Under the pieces are notes generated by a model. That model saw nothing but the letters and a program-made list of their open reading frames with translations. It had not been told where the DNA came from and ran no database searches. From Bemisia tabaci (Eukaryota; Arthropoda; Insecta; Hemiptera; Aleyrodidae): DNA of 64,000 bases. Made by a program: the position numbers and the translations under genes. Positions within the stretch are counted from its first letter, which is position 1, and the number at the start of each line of letters is the position of its first letter. Location: positions 49,884,157 through 49,948,156 of the forward strand of contig NC_092797.1 in the NCBI RefSeq assembly GCF_918797505.1, written 5' to 3'. This document shows, piece by piece, positions 56,001 through 64,000 of the stretch.

Positions 56001-57816
56001 AAATTTTTCCTCGCAAATTAAATTTATACTAGGAAACTCTTGGGCATTTCCAATGGAAAGTTTCAGTGATTTTTTTTCCGATTACATGGTGAAGATTGTG
56101 TGAAAAATGTTCAGTGATTCTCTCCTCAGAGAAGAAAAAATAGGAGAGGAAATTTTGAAGCACCGCAGATCAGATACAAGTTTTTGCTGTTTGACCATGC
56201 ATATGCCTACTTCCTGGGAGGCAAATTGGAGAGAGTGCCAAAATCATTGTCTTCGATTAGTATGTATTTAAATTGAGAACCTGAAGGAAAAGTTTGTCTG
56301 ATCATGAGATATGGTAACCAAGTATTGATAGTGAGATGCATTGTGCTTTTATAATGGCATTGTTATCCTACATCGAAACTCGATCACAAATGCCTGTACT
56401 TTCACTTATTCTTACCCTCTCTTTACCCGTTTAAGAGTATGTCTATTTTTTACTTATTTGTGGGTGCTATTTTAAACTTTTATCCATCAAATGAATACAA
56501 AAATTACAAATTATTGCACGAGCATACAAGGACCAGTAAATAAACCAATGACCAAAACAATTAAATCAACATAGTATCAGCGATTTATTCCAGGAATATT
56601 ATATATTATATTGTTAATTTAAGTAAATGATTTTATATTGATAAATGTTACTTTAAACCCTTTTGAAACTAGTGTTTCACAGGCTTGGCATTCAAACTTT
56701 TCTGTAAACCTCTTTTCAAGATCGTTTATTATGAACTTGGCTTTCCTCAAAGTAACGTTTGGTTTTTTTTTTTTTTCAGTCCATGTGTGCTAGGCATGCT
56801 GTGGAAAGTTACAAGTAATGATGCTGACAACATGTGTGTCACTCTTTTAAATAACTGGCTTCCTGGAAAATCCGCAGAAATAGCAAGTAAGTTTCTTTTG
56901 TTCCATCTCATACTACGCCTGCAAAAACAAGGAGATTCACCCGCTTACTTAGATTTTGCTAAAAATAATCAAAATTGTTCGATTGAGGAATTTCAGAAGA
57001 GCGGGAAAACATATGAAACTGTTTGCATCCATCTTTCATCTTTTTTTTTAAAAAAAAAAAAAAAAAAAAAAGGATTATCTTTTTATTTCAAAATTAAGAT
57101 AGTGGATCTTTTAAGAAACCTGAAAATTGGCAAATCGATTTCAAAACAGTTCCAATTTGCGCTAATCATTGCTATCTAAAAAGGAGACATTTCTGGTGTA
57201 AATTCTTTACACGTAGGTAGCTAGAAAAATCAAATATTTAGTGATGGTTAGAATTTGACAGTTATTTGGGTAGCTATTAGCGAAAGGGAATCAAGTGACA
57301 TGAATTTAGAACAGGGAAAGATGGGTTTGCGGTTTCACCTCTCCATGAGGATCATTGTAAAAATAACTACAGGAAGTTGACTTAAAGTCAACTTCCTGTA
57401 TGTTAATATTTTCTGCGGACAATAGATTTTCAGCAGCAAGACCTATGGTTGTAGACAATCTTAAAACTACCATTTAACTCAAATTTGTTGAAAATTTCAC
57501 TCTACAAGTGCCAAGAGAGTAAGAGGTTCCTATTTCTTAGATCCCTCGTAAAAAGTACCTTTTTTTTATCCGAATAGCTTTCTTAGAATGTATACATGGT
57601 CCATTTAGGGCCTTATCCGATTTTAGAATTTTAAAAATTGTATACATAATTTGTTGATTTTTCTCATTTTTAGGTTTCATCTCGGGGAAAGTTGAGATTG
57701 TAGTCAAATCTGAGCCGGAATTATTACGCTCTCTGAGGTTTGCCCGGGAATCTTGTGTCTACTATGTTAATTCTGCAGGACTTGTAGTTTATGGAATTCC
57801 TGTTAAATTCTCCTGA
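44048..57816 (+). CDS. Sse: Separase, short insect-type cysteine protease
   Basis: Twelve exons join in phase: 44048-44123, 45518-45647, 46068-46192, 48312-48438, 49738-49954, 51010-51128, 51881-52097, 53411-53544, 54333-54512, 55759-55926, 56780-56886 and 57674-57816. They give 580 residues. Separase (clan CD, caspase-like fold) cleaves the cohesin kleisin at anaphase onset and is held inactive by securin. The C-terminal half has the family pattern: LILDEILDKVPWE before the catalytic domain, GYYVINPG, the catalytic His in YCGHGNG (H446), GCSS, the catalytic Cys in SPCVLGMLWKVT (C500), and the C-terminal YYVNSAGLVVYGIP. The N-terminal ~300 residues are weakly conserved (EEWTLVQLTQ is the best landmark). 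Vertebrate and yeast separases exceed 1600 residues, whereas Drosophila SSE has about 630. The ATG at 44048 is preceded by promoter-like DNA. A further upstream exon cannot be excluded. Confidence 0.9.
44580..44745. repeat. Small inverted repeat
   Basis: GCTATAGACGCTATTAGTGC (44581-44600) pairs with CAGTAATAGCGTCTATTGATAG (44724-44745). It is probably a MITE remnant in the first separase intron. Confidence 0.4.
44855..45083. mobile_element. 229-bp MITE with nested inverted repeats
   Basis: CAATTGGACGTATTTCTGTC and GACAGAAATACGCCCAATT form the ends, continuing into GGAACTAAGCGCC / GGCGCTTAGTTC. A second, inner complement (CATGGCGCTTAGG...TTTGACAGA at ~44979-45003) pairs with the left arm too, so several hairpins are possible. 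It lies in the first separase intron. Confidence 0.7.
46380..47250 (+). repeat. Dispersed repeat split by a LINE insertion
   Basis: The two halves, about 46420-46560 and 47115-47250, match the single uninterrupted copy at 24290-24530. A minus-strand LINE fragment sits between them, so the LINE arrived later. This nesting gives relative ages. Confidence 0.5.
46545..47115 (-). mobile_element. 5'-truncated non-LTR retrotransposon (LINE) 3' end
   Basis: The minus-strand frame 46599-47051 (150 codons) begins ERLQVGQNNAMRYIL, followed by MLNELEWLCIELFIKYR and then FIYKI. This is the familiar region after the reverse transcriptase in jockey/R1/CR1-type LINEs. The frame ends shortly before an A-rich tail (A run at 46538-46548 on the minus strand), as expected of a LINE 3' end. 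The endonuclease and the RT active site are missing. Confidence 0.75.
48667..48847 (-). mobile_element. tRNA-derived SINE (second family)
   Basis: On the minus strand, A-box TGGCCGAGTCG (48838-48828) and B-box GGTTCGATCCCC (48788-48777) are spaced as in class-II tRNAs. The unit ends at an A run near 48668-48680. The acceptor ends do not pair, so it is not a working tRNA gene. The head resembles tRNA-Ser/Leu. Confidence 0.65.
48995..49305. repeat. Tandem duplicate of ~170 bp
   Basis: Two units share AAAAAACCTGGG, AAAATCTGA, CATCTAG/TTATCTAG, CCTGTCGAT/CCCGTCGAT, GCAAAAATCAT and ATCGGCCCGGTAGAACGCT, at about 49009-49115 and 49190-49294. The unit is probably part of a larger mobile element that also includes the GGGGGCGTAGCCCCTGG motif at 48526-48542. 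Confidence 0.55.
50394..50945. repeat. 552-bp near-perfect hairpin in a separase intron
   Basis: The arms 50394-50654 and 50685-50945 are both 261 bases with only about a dozen mismatches, around a 30-base loop. No length differences were seen. The transcript of the separase intron 49955-51009 would form a long double-stranded RNA. No coding sequence or target duplication was recognised, so it may be a MITE or a hairpin-RNA locus. Confidence 0.9.
53050..53188 (+). CDS. Exon-like segment with stop in a separase intron
   Basis: After an acceptor-like TGATTTCTGACAG, a 45-codon frame reads GDKSEVGIPEVQK-like sequence and ends KKWEDRFNY with TAA. The visible start is DKSEVGIPEVQKLLDLAIG. It looks like the C-terminus of a helical protein. 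It does not fit separase, whose next exon at 53411 joins 52097 in phase. It may be an alternative last exon or a gene fragment; the family is not recognised. Confidence 0.3.
54680..54890 (+). repeat. Dispersed intronic repeat copy
   Basis: TTTGAAATTTTCGTAGAATATTC followed by GAAAGTCTGCAAAGCGGCAAACGGAGATACG matches the repeat at 24270-24530 and 46420-47250. A further fragment lies near 56145-56200. Confidence 0.5.
55759..55926 (+). CDS. Sse: Separase exon: catalytic histidine
   Basis: Encodes YCGHGNGTQYF, then LFGCSSVKM and GLAMKYLTAG. The His of GHG is half of the catalytic dyad. The acceptor is TATTGTTTCAG and the donor GTAATG. Confidence 0.93.
56780..56886 (+). CDS. Sse: Separase exon: catalytic cysteine
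   Basis: Encodes PCVLGMLWKVTSNDADN and on to KSAEIA. The Cys of SPC is the nucleophile. The donor GTAAGT at 56887 joins in phase to 57674. The frame also stays open past the donor for about 95 codons into a poly-A stretch; I treat that as intron. Confidence 0.92.
57368..57400. repeat. 33-bp palindrome
   Basis: TACAGGAAGTTGACTT and AAGTCAACTTCCTGTA are exact reverse complements around one central base, in the last separase intron. Confidence 0.7.
57674..57816 (+). CDS. Sse: Separase last exon
   Basis: Encodes the C-terminal ESCVYYVNSAGLVVYGIP, matching the YYVNQAR/AYGLP end of separases, and stops with TGA. A poly(A) signal follows 218 bases later. Confidence 0.9.
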
Positions 57817-58033
57817 AGTTTATTAGCATGTTTTTTTTTATGAATTCCCTTTTATTTTTGTTTTATTGTGAATCCTTTTTGTCACCAATTTTAAGAAATT
57901 AAAGTTGGCAGGAAAGGAAGAATGAATCGTTCCAGTGCATGAAATTTTCTTCTAGGTTAATTTGAATTTAATTTTTCTGTTCATACTTTTTTTTCCAATG
58001 AATGTAATGGTTTTATCTATAGTAATTGTTCAC

Positions 58034-58039
58034 AATAAA
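58034..58039 (+). terminator. Poly(A) signal AATAAA for separase
   Basis: AATAAA lies 218 bases after the separase stop, the first such signal downstream. Confidence 0.6.
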
Positions 58040-58725
58040 TTGCAAAAATTCTTCGTTCAGTCTGATTTGTGAATTCAATTCCCTCTGCTCTCATTTGTCT
58101 TTCTTAAATAATGAAAAGGCAGGATAAAGTAAAGATGAATAATCATACTTATCAGTGGAAAAAACCATTCTGCTGAAGGTCTTCATGATAAGTAGCCTTT
58201 TTTTGCTAAAATTTCTCAAATTATCATAAAAATTTCATTATGAAAGAAGTGTATAGATAACTGGGCTGCGAAAAATGCGTATCTCAATTTATCCTTTAAA
58301 AATCGCCAATTTTGTTTTGTTTTCCTTGAAAACGAATCTAATTTTTTTTTTTTTTCCTTTTTTTGCGATTTAGTGTAATTTTTAAAGAATGGGTGAAGAC
58401 AATTCACAGATTAGTTGCTACAGAACTGTTGGTCAGTTTTTTCTCAAAAAGACATGTCTGTAACTTACAAAGTTGCAATATAAAATACACATTTTTTACT
58501 TCTATCATGAATATATTTCGATAACTGAATGGCTTGGAGAGAAGTGAATTCACATGTTTGTTGCATACAAGGCAGCAAGAAAAGGGAAAGATTTTTTGCT
58601 GAGAAATATTTTCAAATGGACTTTTGCATCCCCATAACTTAGAGAAACTTTCAGTTTTTGCTCGTGATGCATCACGGCTAGGATTTGAAGGAAACTTAGG
58701 ATTAATGAAGAAGAAATACTTCAAT

Positions 58726-58914
58726 TTAAAAAAAGACGATTTTATCTAGGGCCAAGAGGGAAATTAACATGAATACCAATGAAATTCCAGCTATGATGAT
58801 GGATAAATATGAAAAAGATAGACGAAACTGATCATTACACGAACTTAACACGAATGATGATGATGAATACAAATGTGTATTCACAGCAGGTGGCGCTGAA
58901 GTAGTGACTGACAT
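58726..58914 (-). CDS. Possible small membrane protein, 62 codons
   Basis: The minus-strand frame starts at an ATG directly after an in-frame stop. An N-terminal Ser/Thr-rich part (MSVTTSAPPAV) is followed by a hydrophobic segment long enough to span a membrane (YLSIIIAGISLVFMLISLLA, about residues 36-55) and a short end. No homologue comes to mind. It lies beyond the FNBP4 end on the same strand and could be a small gene, 3' UTR or chance. Confidence 0.25.
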   Translation of the reverse strand: MSVTTSAPPAVNTHLYSSSSFVLSSCNDQFRLSFSYLSIIIAGISLVFMLISLLALDKIVFF

Positions 58915-59540
58915 TAAAGTTTAGAGCGCAAGAAAATACGGTTCATATAACCTTACTGGCAGGAGAAAATTTTATTCATGGTGTGTGAGAAAAGTGCCTT
59001 AATCAAACCTCTATTCTCTCTGACTCAATCCTAGTTGTTAACAACAAAGGCTTCCAATGAAAGAGCCCTAAGTGTTCCCTTTGTTTTAAGCATATTTTTT
59101 CCTATCAGTCCTGAGGCAAATAATTAGTGGGGCAAAGCCGTTTCTATTACTAGTATCTCAGACGCCCGCAAAAAAATTTCAATTTTGAACATTCTTTGCA
59201 GGCATCTTGATACTGGTGTAAAAAAATTTGAAAACATGAAAAGTTCCTCCTAGAAATAGTTTTTTTATACACTCGACTGGTGATAAAACTTCCTCAGAAA
59301 AAAAAAATTAATGTTGTAACCACTTATTATTAGGGTCAATAATTAGCTTTGATATCATTATGAATTAGGTTCATAAAGAACAACTCATGTTTACAACCCA
59401 ACAAAAAATACGATTCTAAAAAGTCAGAATAATTTACACGAGGAAACAAAGATTCACTTAAAAAACTTTACACAAATTACAAGATGGCAAAAATAATTTC
59501 ATGCATTCAATAAATAAAACTTAAAAATAAAGTAACAGGT

Positions 59541-59633
59541 TTAATCACAGACACTTTTATGTACTTTTTCCCACTTTGCAACGAGGGAGTCAAGACCCTT
59601 CTTCTTCAGCGTCAAACCAGCTGCAAGTTTCAC
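59541..59633 (-). CDS. FNBP4: FNBP4 last visible exon
   Basis: 30 codons and TAA, starting VKLAAGLTLKKKG. The phase matches the donor GTTAGT of exon 61267-61524, giving KKKKK-VKLAAGL, like the lysine-rich block of the family. A weak donor-like GTACAT lies before the stop, so a further exon is possible but none was found downstream. Confidence 0.65.
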   Translation of the reverse strand: MKLAAGLTLKKKGLDSLVAKWEKVHKSVCD

Positions 59634-62600
59634 CTGCCAAATAATAATAAAAAAAAATTATTAACACTATTTGGAGTTTATAAGAAAATAAAGTATAATA
59701 TACATAGTCCAATACGCATTTGTAGAGCCTGCAAGAGATGGAGGTCAACTGTCCTCAGCAGAGAAAATATACAAGATGGCTTAAATATATTTTTTGCGAT
59801 TACTTTTAATCGGTTGCAGATAAAATTATTTTGATTTTAATTGCATTTAGAAGTGGCCTTAAATATATACTGGACTACATTTGTCAGATTTTCAGCTGCG
59901 ATTTTTCCATGATTGAAAAAATTTTGGGGTCAAAATCAAAAGTTCTCCGATTGAGCTGAAATTAGTCTAGTCTCATGTAAAATGACCTGAGAAGAAATAT
60001 ATCTTGCAGGTGAATTATCAAAAACGCTCGTCTTTGTAGATCTTTATCTATGAAATTGTTTAAAAAATGTAAAGGACCTCCTGAATAAAAATCAATGTTT
60101 CATGATTTCCTATGTAAATGTATTTTGAAGTCAATGAATGTATTTATCGCAGATAGAAAGCTTTCTATTATTGATCTTCATTTTGATTGAGATTGATACA
60201 GTTTGTGGTTCTCAGATCATTAATTACACACAAGTTTGTGAATGGCAGTACAAGTTTAAAGTGGGAAAAACTGATTTGCTCGATGGGGATCGTCGTATGA
60301 GACCCAGGTCTGCATACTGCACAGCCAGAAGTGAATGTTTCACTTCAAACACTTCAACACTTCATGAACTTATCAAAGAATAGACTGATTCAGTGGCTAC
60401 GTCATTTGATATAATATCGAACCCTTGGTTCAAATGCAAACAAACATGAAACATTGTTTCTGATTTGTGCCATTTTGCCCTCATTTGCGCACTATGCACC
60501 ATGGTTATAAAATGCGTCTGGGTGTTTCTTACAATCGAAAGTTCTCGTAATTAATGAGTCTTTAGTTGATTTAGGACCGATCAATGACTAAATCTTAATA
60601 AATTAGCACAATTAACTCATGTGCGAATTCGCACATGAGGTTATGTTAGTCTGTTTTGGTTTGAACCAAGAGTTCAATGTTATATCGAATGACGTAGTCA
60701 CTAAATCAGTCTAAACAGGAGGATCCTTGTGGAGGAGACAGTTAAAAGTCTTGACATTTCTGTTAAAAAAGCTTAAGATATAATCTCAGAATAAGAATCC
60801 ATTTTACGAATGTTTACTTCCTGTCTCTCAAAACGGTAAACTGTAAATGGAAGAAGTGATTTTGCAAGGGCCTTATCTTTCTACCCATTTTCAAGAGGAA
60901 CTTACCAGGAGTCCCTATTTCCCGCGCAATTTTCACCCTTTAGATAACGCTTTGGAGAGATACGTTGTTTGTTGTATTTTTTGGTCTACTTTTAAATGAA
61001 ACCAAAATTCGAGTTGATGGTTCAAAACTCGTTGAAAGAAAACCGTTAATTTTTGAGGCACCCTCATGTTACTTCTTATCACTAAATCATCGAGAAATTA
61101 TGAAATTAAAGACGTGCATTCAGGAGAAAAGATAACGGACATTATTTTGGTGATCTTGATCAAGAGTGTATCTCATCCTATGTTGATTTTAGGATAATCA
61201 GTTAAAAAGCTTGTTTACAGTAGTTTGGCCTTTTTCAGCCTGTTTATAAAATGGATCGACACTAACCTTCTTTTTCTTTTTTGGAAGACTTGGTGACTCA
61301 GTTTCAGCAGGAGTAGGTCCTGGTAACGGTGCACTTGCACCAATATGACCTGACGATGGTGCACTAGGTTCAGACTTTGATGTCTCTTCAGGAACATTGG
61401 CCTCTAAACTAGCAATATCAGAGTAGAAGCTATCCAAAGCTGAATTTAGGTCTGTGACTGATGGAGGGAGTGGAGGTTGTGCAGGCTGCACTGAGTATGC
61501 TGGAGTCTCGATCACTTGGTGAGACTGAAATGAAAACATTATAAAATTTATTGGAAGAATGACACACAGCATCCTCAATAAAATATATCAAAATGAACAG
61601 GTGATGGAGCCATGTAATCTTATTCTTCTATTTTTTCTATCCAATCATGATCATAATATTTAAGAAAGGTAGAGCTCTCTTCCTGCAAAGACAAATTTCC
61701 AAAATTCTTCTTTGATATTTCTAGGTTTGCTTTACCTCACTTGAGCTTCATGACAGTGCAGTTTTAACTTTTATTCTGGTTACAATGAAATTACTATGTA
61801 AGTTTTTCGGTTTCACAAGGTGAATTTCTGCACAATTCTTTTTTCAGCTCTGATAAAGTTGGTTGAGGAACTGATTGGATGCGATGCCTCACATTCAGTA
61901 GTCACTGTTATTCAAAACCAGAATGTTGCCAAAAATGCCATTCGAATTCAAGGCCAAGGAGGTCAAAAATTCATTTCAAATGCCTCTCGGCCTCCTAAAA
62001 AGTAGTAGTCTTCGGACTGGAACCACGATCAAGAGTTCCCAGGTTTGATTCCCTGCTAGCCGACCCAAGTTTGATAGTCTCAAACAACAACTGCTTAGGC
62101 AGGTTGTAAGGATAAGACTGAGAGGAGGAGGGGGGGCTCCGACTGAAAAAGCGCAGGATTAACACTTGTGAGGTGCTCTGAAGTAGGAGTAAAATAAAGC
62201 CTTAAAGTCTTAAAGCACCTTTCTACAAGGTAACATTTTCGAAGAATAGTGAAATTACAACTAAGTAAACAAGAGAAGGTTATAGAGAGATGAATCACTT
62301 CTAAAAACCTAAATAAAGTAGTAGAAAGATAAAAATACTCACTATTTTATCAGGTACTTTATTGGTGAGACTCCTTGGTGCAGACACACAGACAGAGGGA
62401 AACATGGGCCGCTGAGTTGCCGGTAAAGCAGGTTTAAGAGATTCAGATGTGCGTTGCTGCGGCGAGGGTGGAGGATAAGATGGAGGGGGAGGAGGGAGTT
62501 GCTGACCTGCAAAGATTTGAGCGTTATTCTGGTTAAATTCCTTTAAAATTCTCTGTGTCTGATTAGTTCCAACAGCAGAGCTTGGAGGCAAAGGAGCGCT

Positions 62601-63853
62601 GATACTCTTGGGATCGGAGGGGGGAAGAGGAGGGAGAGGAGGAGGAGGAGCGTCTGCTGGTGGAGGGGGAGGAGGATTTTTCGGCAAAGGCGGATTCTCT
62701 GGCAAAGGCGGCAGCTCTATCGACAGGTTTTCAGACTTTGATTTTTCTGGAAAAAAGAAAAAGATTTAAAAATGAGTGGCACTGAGCAATGAAAAAGGGT
62801 GCATTAAACAAATAAATTGAGACATTTTTTAACAATGCTTCCTGATTGATGACCGGATTCTTCTGTTAGAAATTACACTCCCCCTTGCAATATTACAAAA
62901 TTTCATTGTCAATGCTTGGTTCTCATAATACAATCTACATTGATTGGGTATTAGATGATAAATTTTATACATTTTCACTGAGAACGCATAGATACGTCCA
63001 ATTGAGGCAATGGATGCGAAAAGGGCACTTCTTAATTGCAGTGTTTCAGAATTTCTGTTGCTAATTAATCCCTTGGAGAAGAATTTAATGGGAGATTTTG
63101 CCAGAATTCTTTCCATAGAAAATTGTAGAATCATAAGGAATATTCAGTGAAATTTTTAGTGGAATGGATGCATTCACTTTTCTTACAATGAATCAAATAT
63201 TAGAGGAGACTCGGAAACACTGCAACCGAGAAGTGCACTTTTCACATCCAGTGCCTCAATTAATCCAGACACTGAAACTTTCATTTTTCTAAAGTGATTC
63301 TTGCAATGGCTAAAATCTACTATCTATTGAGGTAAGGGCAATGAGCAGTGGTAAAAACTGAGAAGCCATGATGTAAAAAAGGCCTTAGAGGCTGTTCTCC
63401 TCGCACGGTTTCAACAAAGCTAAAGAAGCCAATAACAATTGCTAAGTTACAGGAAAATGTGAGGACTCGTATAATCTGAATATCAACAGTACTTTGTTCA
63501 ATAAAATGCATGTGTAAAAAAAGGAAAGAAAAAAAATGGACACGATCATAAATGGCTTACTTTTGTTCACTGTCTTCTTGACGCTGGATTTAAAGCCCGA
63601 AATGACAGGTGGTGGAGGAGGACTGAAGGATATGACTGGTGGAGGGGGTGTTTTGGGTAGAGGTGGTTCCTCAGAAGGAGGAGGGGGTGTTGCGGGAGGT
63701 TGTGGGATTGGAGACGATGGAGGAGGTGGCGTCTCGCATAGCTCCATTTCAACTTCTTCAATAGTTTCCTCATTTTCGTTGGCGAGCGGAAGCGGATATT
63801 CCCACTGAATGCGACCGGTTTCTAAGTTTCGATAATAATATCGATTGAAAGAT
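59541..63853 (-). CDS. FNBP4: FNBP4-like (formin-binding protein 4), 3' part
   Basis: Four exons on the minus strand: 63561-63853, 62343-62746, 61267-61524 and 59541-59633. All join in phase; the gene continues beyond 64000. The first visible exon holds the second half of a WW domain (YYYRNLETGRIQWEYPLP), then EEVEMELCETPPPP, like the QEVEMED region of human FNBP4. Polyproline blocks follow in this and the next exon. The last exon encodes KLAAGLTLKKKGLDSLVAKW, like the KMPSLVKKWQ block of human FNBP4. FNBP4 binds proline-rich proteins through WW domains; its cellular role is poorly defined. Human FNBP4 goes on for about 80 residues after this block, whereas here a stop follows within ten. The exon 61267-61524 could also read through its donor to a stop at 61198. 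Confidence 0.75.
60138..60383 (+). pseudogene. Mariner-type transposase fragment
   Basis: An 81-codon frame includes QVCEWQYKFKVGKTDLLDGD followed by RRMRPRSA. This resembles the helix-turn-helix end of mariner/SETMAR transposases (a W-x2-F/KF-x-G-(R/K)-T-x4-D-x2-R-x2-RP pattern). The catalytic DDD domain is absent. It lies in an FNBP4 intron on the opposite strand, directly before a mariner-type MITE. Confidence 0.5.
60383..60711. mobile_element. 329-bp mariner-type MITE with central palindrome
   Basis: The ends GACTGATTCAGTGGCTACGTC and GACGTAGTCACTAAATCAGTC are complementary apart from two positions, with TA on both sides (60381-60382, 60712-60713). The arms continue through GAACCCTTGGTTCAAA / TTTGAACCAAGAGTTC. 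At the centre CTCATGTGCGAATTCGCACATGAG (60616-60639) is a perfect 24-bp palindrome. Confidence 0.8.
61848..62005 (+). other. Exon-like open segment running into a SINE
   Basis: After the acceptor-like CAATTCTTTTTTCAG, a frame reads ALIKLVEELIGCDASHSVV and so on to RPPKK and TAG. The last residues are encoded by the start of the SINE at 61990. It is antisense to FNBP4, in its intron. Either a host-gene fragment or an older mobile element; not recognised. Confidence 0.25.
61990..62170 (+). mobile_element. tRNA-derived SINE, copy 2
   Basis: It starts GCCTCCT and carries a B-box-like GGTTTGATTCCC at 62041-62052. It aligns from the first base to about position 130 with the minus-strand copy at 42383-42573, with the same 54-base distance from start to CCCAGG. 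It lies in an FNBP4 intron. Confidence 0.65.
63561..63853 (-). CDS. FNBP4: FNBP4 exon: WW-domain second half and polyproline
   Basis: The acceptor CTTGTAG lies just right of 63853. The exon encodes RYYYRNLETGRIQWEYPLP, the second and third strands of a WW domain with the second conserved Trp. The acidic EEVEMEL and PPPP runs follow. It ends one base into a codon and continues with the exon at 62746. Confidence 0.8.
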
Positions 63854-64000
63854 CTACAAGGGAAACCAAAACAAACAAAACAAATCTTGTGAGATTAATT
63901 GAATCATAAAAAATAAAGAGAGATAAATTTTGCTATCCAATTTGATCGACAAAAGCCTTCTACATGTCCAGTACCTACTGAGCATAATAATAATTTCGAA

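Larger units (their letters stand above)
57817..59540. other. Convergent intergenic region between separase and FNBP4
   Basis: It contains the separase poly(A) signal (58034-58039), a possible minus-strand AATAAA at 58971-58976 for FNBP4, and one small open frame (58729-58914). The rest is AT-rich with homopolymer runs and no recognised feature. Confidence 0.5.

Noticed and set aside
56887..57179. Open frame continuing past the catalytic-cysteine exon of separase
   Set aside because: It follows a good GTAAGT donor, ends in a poly-A/poly-K stretch, and the exon at 57674 supplies the conserved C-terminus in phase.
61198..61266. In-frame extension of the FNBP4 exon to a stop at 61198
   Set aside because: The GTTAGT donor at 61266 joins in phase to the conserved lysine-rich block at 59633, so the extension is taken as intron, though an alternative ending is possible.
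63536..63808. Gly-rich plus-strand frame
   Set aside because: It is the antisense shadow of the FNBP4 polyproline exon.

Overview
The window is eukaryotic: AT-rich sequence, GT-AG introns, and animal genes broken into small exons across large introns. BEL/Pao retrotransposon, mariner-like, hAT-like and tRNA-derived SINE sequences point to an arthropod, most likely an insect. The species cannot be fixed from the sequence alone.

Layout from left to right. (1) 1-22242, + strand: the 3' two thirds of an ERK1/2 MAP kinase gene (the insect gene is rolled). Five coding exons are visible; the N-terminal exons lie left of the window. Its introns are packed with repeats: a 3.3 kb element with ~0.95 kb inverted arms, small MITEs, a 5.9 kb BEL/Pao element with apparently identical LTRs but no integrase core, a second 1.3 kb foldback element and a hAT-type MITE. 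The intron between ERK exons 6524-6640 and 18092-18259 also holds an unrecognised ~3.4 kb coding-like block split over three frames. (2) 22243-37350: about 15 kb with no confident gene, some dispersed repeats and two isolated exon-like segments. (3) 37351-40985, + strand: a complete five-exon CIAPIN1 (anamorsin) gene. (4) 44048-57816, + strand: a complete-looking twelve-exon separase gene of about 580 residues, short like the Drosophila enzyme, with E2F-like sequence upstream. Its introns hold a LINE fragment, a SINE, and a near-perfect 552-bp hairpin. (5) 59541-63853, - strand: the 3' part of an FNBP4-like gene (WW domain, polyproline blocks, conserved Lys-rich C-terminal block). It continues past the right edge and is convergent with separase.

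The genes are unrelated in pathway (MAPK signalling, cytosolic Fe-S assembly, sister-chromatid separation, a WW/proline-rich protein) and show no operon-like linkage. The most notable non-genic pattern is the number of long, nearly perfect inverted repeats inside transcribed introns. These would fold into double-stranded RNA in pre-mRNA. I did not find a clearly novel biological system. The best candidates for a second look are the intronic hairpins, the integrase-less BEL/Pao copy, the nested unknown coding block and the short separase.
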